DNA of 64,000 nt from Corynebacterium kalinowskii. Its GTDB lineage: Bacteria > Actinomycetota > Actinomycetes > Mycobacteriales > Mycobacteriaceae. Below, in pieces: positions 8,584-19,287 of the stretch. Location: the NCBI RefSeq assembly GCF_009734385.1, contig NZ_CP046452.1, forward strand, positions 1,054,001 through 1,118,000, given 5' to 3'. The notes beneath the pieces are model-generated. The model was not told the origin of the DNA and did no database searches. It saw only the letters and a program-made list of their open reading frames with translations. Numbering within the stretch: position 1 is the first letter of the stretch; the number at the start of each line of letters is the position of its first letter. Made by a program: the position numbers and the translations under genes.

Positions 8584-9022
8584 TTCTTTTGTAGGTACGT
8601 GGCAGGGCACCGGCCGAGGTTTTTACCCGACGATTGAGCCTTTTGAATACGAGGAGACGCTAGAGTTTTCCCAGATTCCGGGGAAGCCGTTCCTGGTGTA
8701 TGTCCAGAAGACGAAGGGCCCGAACGGGCCGTTGCATACAGAGACGGGTTACCTGCGTCCGGTGGGCGAGGATAAGGTTGAGTTCGTTATCGCTCAGCCA
8801 ACCGGTCAGACGGAGTTGCTAGAAGGCACCGTCACTGACACGACGATCACGCTTGATGAGTCAAACGTTCAGAATTCGAGCACCGCTAAGCAGGTGGACG
8901 CGACGAAGCGCGTGTACCGCCTTGAGGGCGACACACTGCACACGGAATTCCATATGGCAGCGGTGGGCGAGCCAATGCAGCAGCATTTGGCTAGTGTGCT
9001 CGTGCGTAATGATCGTATGTGA
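8576..9022 (+). CDS. Nitrobindin-like (FABP/THAP4 family) heme-binding protein
   Basis: A 148-residue beta-barrel protein with the family signature GTWQGTGRGFYPTI near the N-terminus, followed by alternating strands and the C-terminal HLASVLVR, which corresponds to the segment carrying the heme-ligating histidine in nitrobindins. Known members hold ferric heme and react with NO or peroxynitrite; the physiological role in actinobacteria is not settled. It overlaps coaE by 8 bases and is probably co-transcribed. Its last 32 bases overlap the convergent HNH gene. Confidence 0.83.
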   Translation: MLSSFVGTWQGTGRGFYPTIEPFEYEETLEFSQIPGKPFLVYVQKTKGPNGPLHTETGYLRPVGEDKVEFVIAQPTGQTELLEGTVTDTTITLDESNVQNSSTAKQVDATKRVYRLEGDTLHTEFHMAAVGEPMQQHLASVLVRNDRM

Positions 9023-10091
9023 GTCCGCGCCAGCCTGAGGTGAGCAGGTCGTTTGCTGAGTAGCGCACGGGGTCTCCGGGTCTTCGTTGTAGTCCGGGGT
9101 ACCCACCGTTTCCGCGGATGATCCGCCCATTCTTGACCCGCTCCGGTATGTCATCGTTCATACCGTTGTGCACTGCGCAAAGCGGTGTGAGGTTATCCCA
9201 CGCGGTCATTCCTCCGTTGCGAACTGCCTCAATGTGGTGTGCTTGGCATTCAGCGGCGACGTGGTGGCAGCCTGGCCAGGCACAGACGAGGGTTTCGAGC
9301 GCTGCGATCATCCGATGCACCCCGGAAGAAAACCTAGTGTTCTGGATGGCAGCGACGGTCACCACTTGGGCGACTCCGTCGGCGTCCAGGGCTGTCTGCA
9401 ATGCCCAACCGGTGTCGTCGAGCTGCGCGTCGAGCAGTTCTTGTGGATTGACCCGCGCACCGTCGGCAGTGACGAGGGAGCCACGGTCCCAGATCAACGA
9501 AGAGTCGACCGGCAGTAGCAGCACCGGTTTGTAGGTGGGCTTGCCTGCCCGCGCCGGCGAAAGCAATTGGCGCTTGAACCATACGTCCAGTGCCTGTCCG
9601 TAGGTCAGCGACTCGTCTTTGGCGCGGGCAGCATCGATGAAGGGCTGCGACTCCGCGCGCACCTGCGCAAATTCGGCGTCGGTGAGATGAAAAGTCACGC
9701 GGCGGCGGCCCCAAAAGTCCGGGCGCTTTGCGACGCCCACAGTCCCGCGTGGCGGCCTCGGCTTGCCGAATTCACGGGCAGCAGCCCGAAGATGATCCTC
9801 GGCTTCCGAATGCGAGACTCCTCGCACGGCCTCGAGCAGTGCAGGGATGAGGTCGGGCTGTACCTTCTTCGACCAACGGGAAACGAGGATCAGAATGTCG
9901 ACGGGAATTCCCGTGGCGAGTTCCGCGAATGGTTGCAGCTGTTTGTGAGCGGCGACGAAAGCTCGAATGGTGGTTTCGGGAAGCCCAGATTGGGCAGCGA
10001 GCTCGGGTTCGCCAAGCTGACGCACCAGGCGGGCGCAATCCTCGAGGATGGCCATTCCTGGGGCGTGGGCGGCGGCGAATTCGGCGAACAT
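8991..10091 (-). CDS. DUF222/13E12-type HNH endonuclease
   Basis: A 366-residue protein whose N-terminal two-thirds is helical and DUF222-like (about residues 1-230). The C-terminal HNH nuclease has Cys pairs CAWPGC and later CAVHN, the HH core QAHHIEAV and Asn in AWDNLTPLC. Such proteins are abundant in actinobacteria and some belong to REP13E12 repeat elements of mycobacteria; target and role are unknown. The frame stays open upstream to 10625 but that part lies opposite uvrB, and ATG 10091 is the first start that avoids the overlap. No direct repeats marking a mobile unit were seen around it. Confidence 0.83.
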   Translation of the reverse strand: MFAEFAAAHAPGMAILEDCARLVRQLGEPELAAQSGLPETTIRAFVAAHKQLQPFAELATGIPVDILILVSRWSKKVQPDLIPALLEAVRGVSHSEAEDHLRAAAREFGKPRPPRGTVGVAKRPDFWGRRRVTFHLTDAEFAQVRAESQPFIDAARAKDESLTYGQALDVWFKRQLLSPARAGKPTYKPVLLLPVDSSLIWDRGSLVTADGARVNPQELLDAQLDDTGWALQTALDADGVAQVVTVAAIQNTRFSSGVHRMIAALETLVCAWPGCHHVAAECQAHHIEAVRNGGMTAWDNLTPLCAVHNGMNDDIPERVKNGRIIRGNGGYPGLQRRPGDPVRYSANDLLTSGWRGLTYDHYARAH

Positions 10092-10146
10092 GGCTGTGAA
10101 GGTACAAGAGTTTGCGCCAGTGGTGGGCGTCGAGAAGCGTGCGTCT

Positions 10147-10170
10147 TGTGGATAACTTGAGTTATCCACA
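10147..10170. promoter_or_regulatory. Perfect palindrome made of two DnaA-box-like halves, between the HNH gene and uvrB
   Basis: TGTGGATAAC (10147-10156) and GTTATCCACA (10161-10170) are exact inverted copies with a 4-base centre, TTGA. Each half contains TTATCCACA, the consensus DnaA box. The element lies 17 bases before the uvrB ATG and 55 bases before the divergent HNH gene, so it could control either. It could also fold as a hairpin, but no T-run follows. Confidence 0.75.
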
Positions 10171-10187
10171 GAATGTAGGCTTGAGCC

Positions 10188-12257
<2,070 letters not shown>

Positions 12258-12304
12258 GCTTTATGTAAAATCAGCTTTAAACGTTCCCTATTTGGAGGTC
12301 CCCA

Positions 12305-12748
12305 ATGAGTCAGTACACCAAAATCGTGGTCGGCACGGATGGATCCAAGTCCTCTCTTATGGCCGTTGAGCGCGCCGCAGCCATCGCGGCGGCTTTCGAT
12401 GCGACCCTGATCATCGGTTGTGCTTACTACGAGTCCAAGGAAGACGCTAACAAGACCCTGCGTCAGGATTCCGTCACCGTCCTGGGCGATGACCCAGCGC
12501 AGGAGAACCTGGCGAAGGCTTCTGAGGCAGCTCAGGGCGTCGGCGCAACCAAGATCGAGACCGCCATCAAGCCAGGCACCCCAGTGGAGGCCCTCATGGC
12601 TATCGTGACCGAGCACAAGGCCGACCTGCTGGTCGTCGGTAACCGCGGCATTAACTCTCTGACGGGTCGCCTGCTGGGCTCCGTCCCGGCCGATGTCGCT
12701 CGTCAGTCCGACTGTGACGTCATGATCGTGCACACCGTCGCTGGCTAG
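12305..12748 (+). CDS. Universal stress protein (UspA family)
   Basis: A single-domain Usp of 147 residues. The N-terminus KIVVGTDGSKSSLMAVERA has the Asp near the nucleotide site. The C-terminal GNRGINSLTGRLLGSVPADV fits the ATP-binding pattern G-2x-G-9x-G-(S/T), so this member probably binds ATP. Usp proteins help survival under stress and in growth arrest; the precise role is unknown. GGAGG 5 bases before the ATG is a strong ribosome binding site. The stop codon overlaps that of the convergent helicase gene by 4 bases. Confidence 0.93.
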   Translation: MSQYTKIVVGTDGSKSSLMAVERAAAIAAAFDATLIIGCAYYESKEDANKTLRQDSVTVLGDDPAQENLAKASEAAQGVGATKIETAIKPGTPVEALMAIVTEHKADLLVVGNRGINSLTGRLLGSVPADVARQSDCDVMIVHTVAG

Positions 12749-14832
12749 TCCAACACCGTGAGCGTTTGCGTGGCCCGTGTGACGGCCACGTAGAGGTTTT
12801 GGCGCCCCTGCGGGCCCGCCAGAATCTGGTCTGGATTCACCACCATAACGTGGTCGAACTCCAGGCCTTTTACATTTTCGACCTCGCCAGGGCGGATGAT
12901 TACGTAGGAACGCCCGTCCTTAGGTAAGTACTTCTCCAGATCCGCCACCTTGCCGTAGCGCACCGGCTCGCCGTCGCGGATCGACTCCGCAGGGATCTGC
13001 GCATACTCAGCGATCGGGCGTGGGGTGCGGTAGTTGACCGTCAGCGACTTCCGGATGAAGCGATCGCCCACAAAGGGGTCCAAGGTCTCGGCCCACGAGT
13101 CCACGCCGGCGGGGGAACCAGTCTGAGCGGTGTCGCCGACCAAGGTCATCCAGCGGGACGGACAGCGTCGCATGACCATCCGCCATTCCATCGGGGAGAG
13201 CTCCTGCGCCTCGTCTACCACCACGTGTCCATAGGCCCAGGTGAGGTCCGCGCGGGCCCGTTGCGCTGTCGAACGGTCATCGCGCACTTGTTGTCGGGAG
13301 GCCAAGGTCTCCGCGTCAATGACGTCGTGCGCTTGGAGTACCTCGGCATCGAAGCCGTCGTCGGTGTCTTGCACGGCCGAGCCTTCGAGGATATCGAGGG
13401 CTGCCTGGGCCTCGAGAACTTCCTGGTCCCAGTCCTCCGTCAGAGAGCTCTCTGACGGGATGCCGATGAGCTGGTGCAGCTCGTCGATCAGCGCCGAGTC
13501 GGTGGGGGTCCAGCCGTCATGCGGTTGATAGAGGGCGTCCTGAGTTTCCTCGTCGTATTCGTGTGCGACCTCCGCGATGCGTGTCCGCGAGGTGAGCAGC
13601 TCCTTGAGAACGGTTTCGGCCTCCAACTCCGGCCAGAGTTCGTCGATGAGTTGGTTGACCAACGGCTCCTCGGCGAGTTCATCGTGGAGTTCGGCGATGT
13701 CGCCTGCGGAGAGGAGATTCTTTCCTCCGAGGGGATCCGCGCCAATCACTGAGGCGAGGGCGTGGGCGAGTTGGTCGATGAGGGAATCGGCGAAGATGGG
13801 ACGGGCGTCGTTATGCGGGCGGCGCGAACGGCGTGCGGTGGCGCGGGCCTTGCTGACCATCGCCGAGGTGCAGATGATATCGAGGCTGCCGATGCGCAGT
13901 GTGCGGTCTGCGGGAACTACCTGATACGCCTGCACGGCCTTTTTCAGGATGTAGACCATCTCTTCGCTGCCTTTGACTTCGCGCGCGAGCAGGCTGTCCT
14001 GTTCCGATGGCTCGACAAGGAGGTTGCCCGTGGTCGCCAGCACGACGCCGGTTTCGCCGAGTTCGGGCAGCACATGGGAGATGTACTCCAGGAACACGTC
14101 GTTGGGCCCGATGATTAGCACACCGGTCTTAGCGAGTTGCTCGCGCCACGAGTACAGCAGGTAAGCGACGCGGTGCAGCGCGACGGCCGTTTTTCCGGTG
14201 CCGGGACCGCCCTCAACCACCATTACGCCCCGCGTCGGGTCTCGGATAATCTCGTCCTGCTCGCGTTGAATCGTCTCCACGATGGAATTCATGTGGCTGC
14301 CGCGCGCCGCATTCAGTGCAGCAACGAGGGCGGATTCGCCAGCAACATTCGAATCCTCGGTCGCCTGCGTCAGATTTTCATCGTCCACGGACACGACGGT
14401 GCGGCCCTTGGTGCGGATGTGCCGACGCTTCTCGACGCCCAACGGCTCCGCCGTCGTAGCGAGGTAAAACGGCCGGGCGAGCGGCGCACGCCAGTCCAAC
14501 AGGAGGGTGCGGTACCCGTCTTCGCGATCATCCATGCCGATGCGGCCGATATAGCGTCGGTCCAGGTCAGGACGCACCGGATTCTCCGGTTGATCGTCGG
14601 CCACGTCGATCCGTCCGAATACGAGTCCGAGTTGGGCGAGGGTGAGCTTGTCCAGCTTTTCGTTGAGGGCGTGGTATTCCGTTTCGCGCTCTACCAGTGC
14701 TTCGGCGTCTCGCTCGCACCGGTCGACCCGGAGCATGACTTCCTTGAGTCGTTCATTGGCCTTGGTCACTTCGGCGTCAATACGGTCGAAGAGGCCGTCC
14801 AGGTAGCGTTGCTCTGCCGCTATCTCGCTCAT
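12745..14832 (-). CDS. HelD/HelR-type RNA polymerase-recycling ATPase (UvrD-like helicase fold)
   Basis: The 695-residue protein begins with a long coiled coil (about residues 1-65), like the secondary-channel arm of HelD proteins. Superfamily I motor motifs follow: Walker A GGPGTGKTAVALHRV (about 208), DEAQELSPMEW for Walker B, GDTAQTGS, and the C-terminal VTRATQTLTVL. HelD proteins remove stalled or inactive RNA polymerase from DNA; actinobacterial HelR members can also displace rifampicin and give tolerance. I infer the HelR subclass from size and taxon only. ATG 14832 is preferred over the upstream start at 14862 because GAGGGA lies about 5 bases before it. Between the usp gene and the MBL-fold gene it and the DoxX-like gene are an extra pair relative to mycobacteria. 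Confidence 0.82.
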   Translation of the reverse strand: MSEIAAEQRYLDGLFDRIDAEVTKANERLKEVMLRVDRCERDAEALVERETEYHALNEKLDKLTLAQLGLVFGRIDVADDQPENPVRPDLDRRYIGRIGMDDREDGYRTLLLDWRAPLARPFYLATTAEPLGVEKRRHIRTKGRTVVSVDDENLTQATEDSNVAGESALVAALNAARGSHMNSIVETIQREQDEIIRDPTRGVMVVEGGPGTGKTAVALHRVAYLLYSWREQLAKTGVLIIGPNDVFLEYISHVLPELGETGVVLATTGNLLVEPSEQDSLLAREVKGSEEMVYILKKAVQAYQVVPADRTLRIGSLDIICTSAMVSKARATARRSRRPHNDARPIFADSLIDQLAHALASVIGADPLGGKNLLSAGDIAELHDELAEEPLVNQLIDELWPELEAETVLKELLTSRTRIAEVAHEYDEETQDALYQPHDGWTPTDSALIDELHQLIGIPSESSLTEDWDQEVLEAQAALDILEGSAVQDTDDGFDAEVLQAHDVIDAETLASRQQVRDDRSTAQRARADLTWAYGHVVVDEAQELSPMEWRMVMRRCPSRWMTLVGDTAQTGSPAGVDSWAETLDPFVGDRFIRKSLTVNYRTPRPIAEYAQIPAESIRDGEPVRYGKVADLEKYLPKDGRSYVIIRPGEVENVKGLEFDHVMVVNPDQILAGPQGRQNLYVAVTRATQTLTVLD

Positions 14833-14849
14833 GTACTCCCTCGATGGTA

Positions 14850-14880
14850 AAAGCCGTCGCAACCGTAGAGGTTGCGACGG
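14850..14880 (-). terminator. Terminator between the DoxX-like gene and the HelD/HelR gene
   Basis: CCGTCGCAACC (14854-14864) and GGTTGCGACGG (14870-14880) form an 11-bp stem with a 5-base loop. On the minus strand it is followed by CTTTT, so it should end the DoxX-like transcript just before the helicase ribosome binding site. Confidence 0.8.
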
Positions 14881-14897
14881 CCGGGTAAAGAAACTAG

Positions 14898-15680
14898 TTA
14901 GATATCGTACTTCTTTAGCTTCTTCTGTGCCTTAACAGTGGCCTTGTCGGCCTTCTTCTGGTAGACAGCAGCCTGCTTGGAGGCCTTCTTCTGTGCGCGA
15001 CCTGCCTCTTCAGCGGCCACCTTCTGCAGCTCCTGAGCGCGCTCCTGCGCGGTGGCTGCTACCTGCACAAACTTGTGCTTGGCTACCTCGGAGTTCTTCT
15101 GAGCGCGGGCGAGCCAGTCATCCTTGTTGTCATCGAAGTACTTGGCGGCATCGTCGATGTAACCGGTGACCTTGTCCGCGATCTTCTCCTGCTCGGACTT
15201 GGTTGGCAAAGCGGCCTGGATCTTCTTGTTAGCGGCCTTGCCAGCGTGCTCAGCGCGCCACTGCAGACCTGGCTTTCCCTGGGTGTCGGCAGAAGCGATC
15301 ATCAAACCGCCAAGCAGAGCGGTGTTGGTGATCAGGCCATTGCGACGATCCTGCTTCTCCTTCGCGTCCTGGGTCTCCCAGAATGCGTAACGAGACAGCA
15401 CGGTCGGAATGGTGATGGCAGCCAAGGCAGCGGAAGTCAGGCGAGGAGCCTTGCCCAGCGCCAGCAGGGAAGCGGAGGCTGCCTGGGCGCCACCGAGGGC
15501 CTTAGTGACCATGTCTGGGTCATTAGGGATGTAGGAGGCGTATTGTGCCGGCACAACAGAGCGCAGCTTGGTCAGCATCTCCTTGGTGCCATCGCGGTGC
15601 TCGTCGGAGTTCATCACCATATCGGCTCCGGATGCGACGAAAGCGGAAGCGAGCATTGGGCGGGCAATCTTACGAATCAT
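14898..15680 (-). CDS. DoxX-like membrane protein with Lys/Ala-rich tail
   Basis: A 260-residue protein. The first about 130 residues carry four hydrophobic segments and the pattern ARPMLASAFVASGADMVMN ... ALGGAQAASASLLALGKAPR of the DoxX/SURF4-related family. A hydrophilic, helical C-terminal half follows (about 150-260), rich in Lys, Ala and Gln and ending KKLKKYDI, which would sit in the cytoplasm as a long basic helix. In mycobacteria DoxX is part of a membrane oxidoreductase complex, but that role is not shown for this one. Start ATG 15680 has AGGAG 8 bases before it; the longer frame to 15737 adds an unlikely N-terminus. Confidence 0.78.
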   Translation of the reverse strand: MIRKIARPMLASAFVASGADMVMNSDEHRDGTKEMLTKLRSVVPAQYASYIPNDPDMVTKALGGAQAASASLLALGKAPRLTSAALAAITIPTVLSRYAFWETQDAKEKQDRRNGLITNTALLGGLMIASADTQGKPGLQWRAEHAGKAANKKIQAALPTKSEQEKIADKVTGYIDDAAKYFDDNKDDWLARAQKNSEVAKHKFVQVAATAQERAQELQKVAAEEAGRAQKKASKQAAVYQKKADKATVKAQKKLKKYDI

Positions 15681-15805
15681 GTCTAAATCTCCTTCTAAAG
15701 TGGTGTAGCACCATGGTAGACAGTTTTCTGACAACATCGCAGGAGCTTTTTGTTGCTACCCCCGGAATTTTGCGGCGTTGAGCAGGGAAAATAACTGTTC
15801 GATAA

Positions 15806-16402
15806 CTACCAGCCGCGCTCTGCCCACTCCTGCAGCTGCGGGCGCTCGGCACCGAGCGTGGTCGACGTGCCGTGGCCTGGGTGGACGATGGCGTCGTCAG
15901 GGAAAACGTCGAAGATGCGCTCAGTCACGTCGGTGAAGAGGCGACGGAATTCATTCTCGTTGTTGGTTTTGCCCACGCCGCCGGGGAAGAGGGAGTCACC
16001 GACGAACAGGTGGGTGGCACCGTCCACAGTGGCCGCGAATGCGAGCCCACCTGGGGTGTGACCACGCAGGATGATGGCGCGGAATTCGTGGCCTGCGAAG
16101 GTGAACGCATCGCCATGGTGCAGCTCCAGATCTACTGGTGCGGGGAGTGCCGGGGAGTCCAGGAAGGACGCGATATGGGTCGCGCCGGTGGCCTCGAGCA
16201 CTGCAGGTAGAGCGCGGACATGGTCCGAGTGGCGATGCGTTGTGAGGACGTGTGAGATGTGGGCGCCGTGCTTTTCCGCGAGTTTCAGCAAGGCGGGGGC
16301 GTCATCAGCGGCGTCGATAAGCAATGCCTCATTGCCCGCGACGAGCAGGTAGCAGTTGTTGTCCATGGCGGATACGGAGATGCTGTCCAAAATGAGCGTC
16401 AT
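15806..16402 (-). CDS. MBL-fold (glyoxalase II-like) metallohydrolase
   Basis: A 198-residue enzyme with the metal motif THRHSDH (HxHxDH, about residue 60), a second His in LRGHTPGG, Asp in FVGDSLF and a last His in HPGHGTSTT, so both zinc sites look complete. The group includes hydroxyacylglutathione-hydrolase-like enzymes, persulfide dioxygenases and other thioester hydrolases; substrate cannot be called. The same position next to uvrA is held by an MBL protein in mycobacteria. Start ATG 16402 is preferred to a longer frame that would run into the uvrA start. It is divergent from uvrA with about 50 bases between. Confidence 0.88.
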   Translation of the reverse strand: MTLILDSISVSAMDNNCYLLVAGNEALLIDAADDAPALLKLAEKHGAHISHVLTTHRHSDHVRALPAVLEATGATHIASFLDSPALPAPVDLELHHGDAFTFAGHEFRAIILRGHTPGGLAFAATVDGATHLFVGDSLFPGGVGKTNNENEFRRLFTDVTERIFDVFPDDAIVHPGHGTSTTLGAERPQLQEWAERGW

Positions 16403-16455
16403 ACCGACAGGGTACTGTTGTTTGAGTACAAAACAACGGACGAAGGGTGTACGCA

Positions 16456-19287
16456 GTGGCTGATCGGCTGATCGTACGTGGCGCACGGGAGCACAACCTC
16501 AAAGGCGTCGACATCGACCTTCCACGCGAAAAAATGATCGTGTTTACCGGCCTATCGGGCTCGGGCAAGTCCTCGCTGGCTTTCGACACGATCTTTGCGG
16601 AAGGCCAGCGACGATACGTGGAGTCCCTGTCCTCCTACGCCCGCATGTTCCTGGGGCAGATGGATAAGCCGGATGTGGACTTCATCGATGGTCTTTCGCC
16701 GGCAGTGTCGATCGATCAGAAGTCGACGAACCGCAACCCGCGTTCCACCGTCGGCACGATCACGGAAGTCTACGACTACCTGCGTCTGCTGTTCGCTCGC
16801 GCGGGCACAGCGCACTGCCCGGAATGCGACGCGAAGATTGAGCGCCAGACGCCACAGCAAATCGTGGATCAGGTGCTTGACATGGAGGAAGGGCTGAAAT
16901 TCCAGGTCCTAGCTCCCGTGGTGCGTACCCGAAAAGGCGAGTTCGTGGACCTCTTCGCGGATCTGGCAGCCCAGGGTTATTCGCGCGTGCGTGTTGACGG
17001 GGAAGTCCACCAGCTGACCAATCCGCCGAAGCTGGAAAAGCAGATCAAGCATGACATCGAGGTCGTGGTCGACCGTCTGCAGGTCAAAGCTTCGCAGAAG
17101 CAACGCCTGACAGATTCCATCGAAACCGCGCTGAAGCTTGCCGACGGTGTTGTCGCGCTCGAATTCGTCGACACCGGCGATATCCGACGCTTCTCTGAGA
17201 AGATGGCCTGCCCGAACGGCCACACCCTGTCCGTCGAAGAGCTGGAGCCCCGTGCGTTCTCCTTCAACTCTCCATACGGTGCGTGCCCGACCTGTGACGG
17301 CCTGGGCACCAAGCAGGAGGTGGACGTTGACCTCATTATTCCGGACCCGGACGCGGCGCTGAATGCTGCGATCCAGCCGTGGACGTCCTCGCCGAACAGT
17401 AAGTATTTTGACAAGCTGATTGAAGGTTTCGCCGAGAGCATTGGCGTGGATCCGAAGGCGCCGTACTCGTCGCTGAGCGCGGCGAATAAGAAGAAGGTGT
17501 TGTACGGCTCCAAGGAAGTCGTGTCCGTCCGATACAAGAATCGTTATGGGCGAGTGCGAAATTGGTCGGCGCCGTTCGAAGGCGTGATTCCGTTTCTCCA
17601 TCGCAAGTCGGACGAGACCGAAAGTGCATGGTCCAAGGAGCGCTACCAAAGCTACATGCGCGAGGTGCCGTGTGATTCCTGTGGCGGCGCGCGCCTGAAG
17701 CCGGAAATTCTGTCGGTCCGACTGGCGTCTTCGGAAGGGGAGAAGTCCATCGCGGGGCTGACCGACCTCTCAATCAAGGATGCTGCCCAGTTCCTGACCA
17801 CGCTGCAGCTCAATGCCCGTGAGCAAATCATCGCCGGCGCGGTGCTCAAGGAGATCAATGCGCGTCTGAAGTTCCTCCTCGACGTCGGCCTCGAATACCT
17901 CACCCTGTCGCGCTCGGCGGGGACGCTGTCCGGTGGCGAGGCTCAGCGCATCCGCTTGGCGACGCAAATCGGCTCCGGTCTCGCGGGCGTCCTCTACGTC
18001 CTGGATGAACCGTCCATCGGTCTGCACCAGCGTGATAACCAGCGCCTCATCAAAACACTGCAGCGGCTGAAGGAAATCGGCAACACGCTGATCGTGGTGG
18101 AACACGACGAGGACACCATCAAGGCCGCGGACTGGCTGGTTGATATTGGCCCGAAGGCCGGCGAATACGGTGGCGAGGTGGTGTACCAGGGCGAGCCCGC
18201 AGGAATCCTGGAATGCGATGAATCGCTCACTGGCGCCTACTTGTCGGGTCGGCGAGTGTTGGGCGTTCCGGACGAGCGACGAGCGCTGGATCCGGAGCGC
18301 ATGCTGAAAGTAGTTGGCGCCCGCGAAAACAACTTGGATGATATCGACGTGGAGATTCCACTCGGCATCCTCACCTGCGTTACGGGTGTGTCCGGCTCTG
18401 GTAAGTCCACCCTGATTAACCGGATTTTGGCTACGACCTTGGCTAACGAGCTCAATGGTGCGCGCCAGGTGCCGGGCCGAGCCAAGCGAGTTGAGGGGCT
18501 GGAGCACCTGGACAAGCTGGTCCAGGTTGATCAGAGCCCGATCGGTCGTACCCCGCGCTCGAACCCGGCCACGTATACGGGTGTCTTTGACAAGATCCGT
18601 AATCTCTTCGCCGAAACCACTGAGGCGAAGGTGCGTGGTTACAAGCCTGGCCGGTTCTCTTTCAACACCAAGGGCGGACGCTGCGAGGCTTGCCACGGCG
18701 ACGGCACCCTGAAGATCGAAATGAACTTCTTGCCAGACGTGTATGTGCCGTGTGAGGTGTGTAATGGGGCGCGATACAACCGCGAAACGCTCGAGGTGCA
18801 CTACAAGGGCAAGAACATCGCCGAGGTGCTGGACATGCCGATTTCTGAGGCAGCTGAGTTCTTCGAGCCGATTACCTCAATTCACCGCTACCTCAACACG
18901 CTGGTTGAGGTGGGTTTGGGATACGTGCGCCTGGGGCAGTCCGCGACCACGCTCTCCGGTGGTGAGGCGCAGCGTGTGAAGTTGGCCTCCGAGCTGCAGA
19001 AGCGTTCCAAGGGGCGCACCATCTACATCCTGGATGAACCCACCACTGGCCTGCACTTCGAGGACATCCGCAAGCTCATGCTGGTTATCCAGGGGCTCGT
19101 GGACAAGGGCAACTCAGTGGTCGTCATTGAGCACAACCTCGACGTGATCAAGGCCGCTGACTGGGTCATCGACATGGGCCCGGAGGGAGGCTCCGGTGGC
19201 GGCAGGGTCGTTGCCGTTGGCACTCCGGAGCACGTTGCATCAGTAGTGGGGTCCCATACCGGCACTTTCCTGCGGGACCTGCTGTAG
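16456..19287 (+). CDS. uvrA: Excinuclease ABC subunit A
   Basis: UvrA is the damage-sensing ABC ATPase of nucleotide excision repair. Two ABC modules are visible: Walker [16 protein letters not shown] with signature [12 protein letters not shown], and [15 protein letters not shown] with signature [12 protein letters not shown]. Zinc-finger cysteines occur in CPEC (mostly degenerate), [17 protein letters not shown], and [10 protein letters not shown] ... CEVCNGARY. Of two GTG candidates, 16456 gives [15 protein letters not shown], the usual family N-terminus; 16447 adds three residues. The 3' end overlaps the convergent membrane-protein gene by 48 bases. Confidence 0.96.
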   Translation: MADRLIVRGAREHNLKGVDIDLPREKMIVFTGLSGSGKSSLAFDTIFAEGQRRYVESLSSYARMFLGQMDKPDVDFIDGLSPAVSIDQKSTNRNPRSTVGTITEVYDYLRLLFARAGTAHCPECDAKIERQTPQQIVDQVLDMEEGLKFQVLAPVVRTRKGEFVDLFADLAAQGYSRVRVDGEVHQLTNPPKLEKQIKHDIEVVVDRLQVKASQKQRLTDSIETALKLADGVVALEFVDTGDIRRFSEKMACPNGHTLSVEELEPRAFSFNSPYGACPTCDGLGTKQEVDVDLIIPDPDAALNAAIQPWTSSPNSKYFDKLIEGFAESIGVDPKAPYSSLSAANKKKVLYGSKEVVSVRYKNRYGRVRNWSAPFEGVIPFLHRKSDETESAWSKERYQSYMREVPCDSCGGARLKPEILSVRLASSEGEKSIAGLTDLSIKDAAQFLTTLQLNAREQIIAGAVLKEINARLKFLLDVGLEYLTLSRSAGTLSGGEAQRIRLATQIGSGLAGVLYVLDEPSIGLHQRDNQRLIKTLQRLKEIGNTLIVVEHDEDTIKAADWLVDIGPKAGEYGGEVVYQGEPAGILECDESLTGAYLSGRRVLGVPDERRALDPERMLKVVGARENNLDDIDVEIPLGILTCVTGVSGSGKSTLINRILATTLANELNGARQVPGRAKRVEGLEHLDKLVQVDQSPIGRTPRSNPATYTGVFDKIRNLFAETTEAKVRGYKPGRFSFNTKGGRCEACHGDGTLKIEMNFLPDVYVPCEVCNGARYNRETLEVHYKGKNIAEVLDMPISEAAEFFEPITSIHRYLNTLVEVGLGYVRLGQSATTLSGGEAQRVKLASELQKRSKGRTIYILDEPTTGLHFEDIRKLMLVIQGLVDKGNSVVVIEHNLDVIKAADWVIDMGPEGGSGGGRVVAVGTPEHVASVVGSHTGTFLRDLL

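Noticed and set aside
16403..16446. LexA operator between the MBL gene and uvrA
   Set aside because: A weak GTTGTTT/AAACAAC inverted repeat is present, but it does not fit the actinobacterial LexA consensus.
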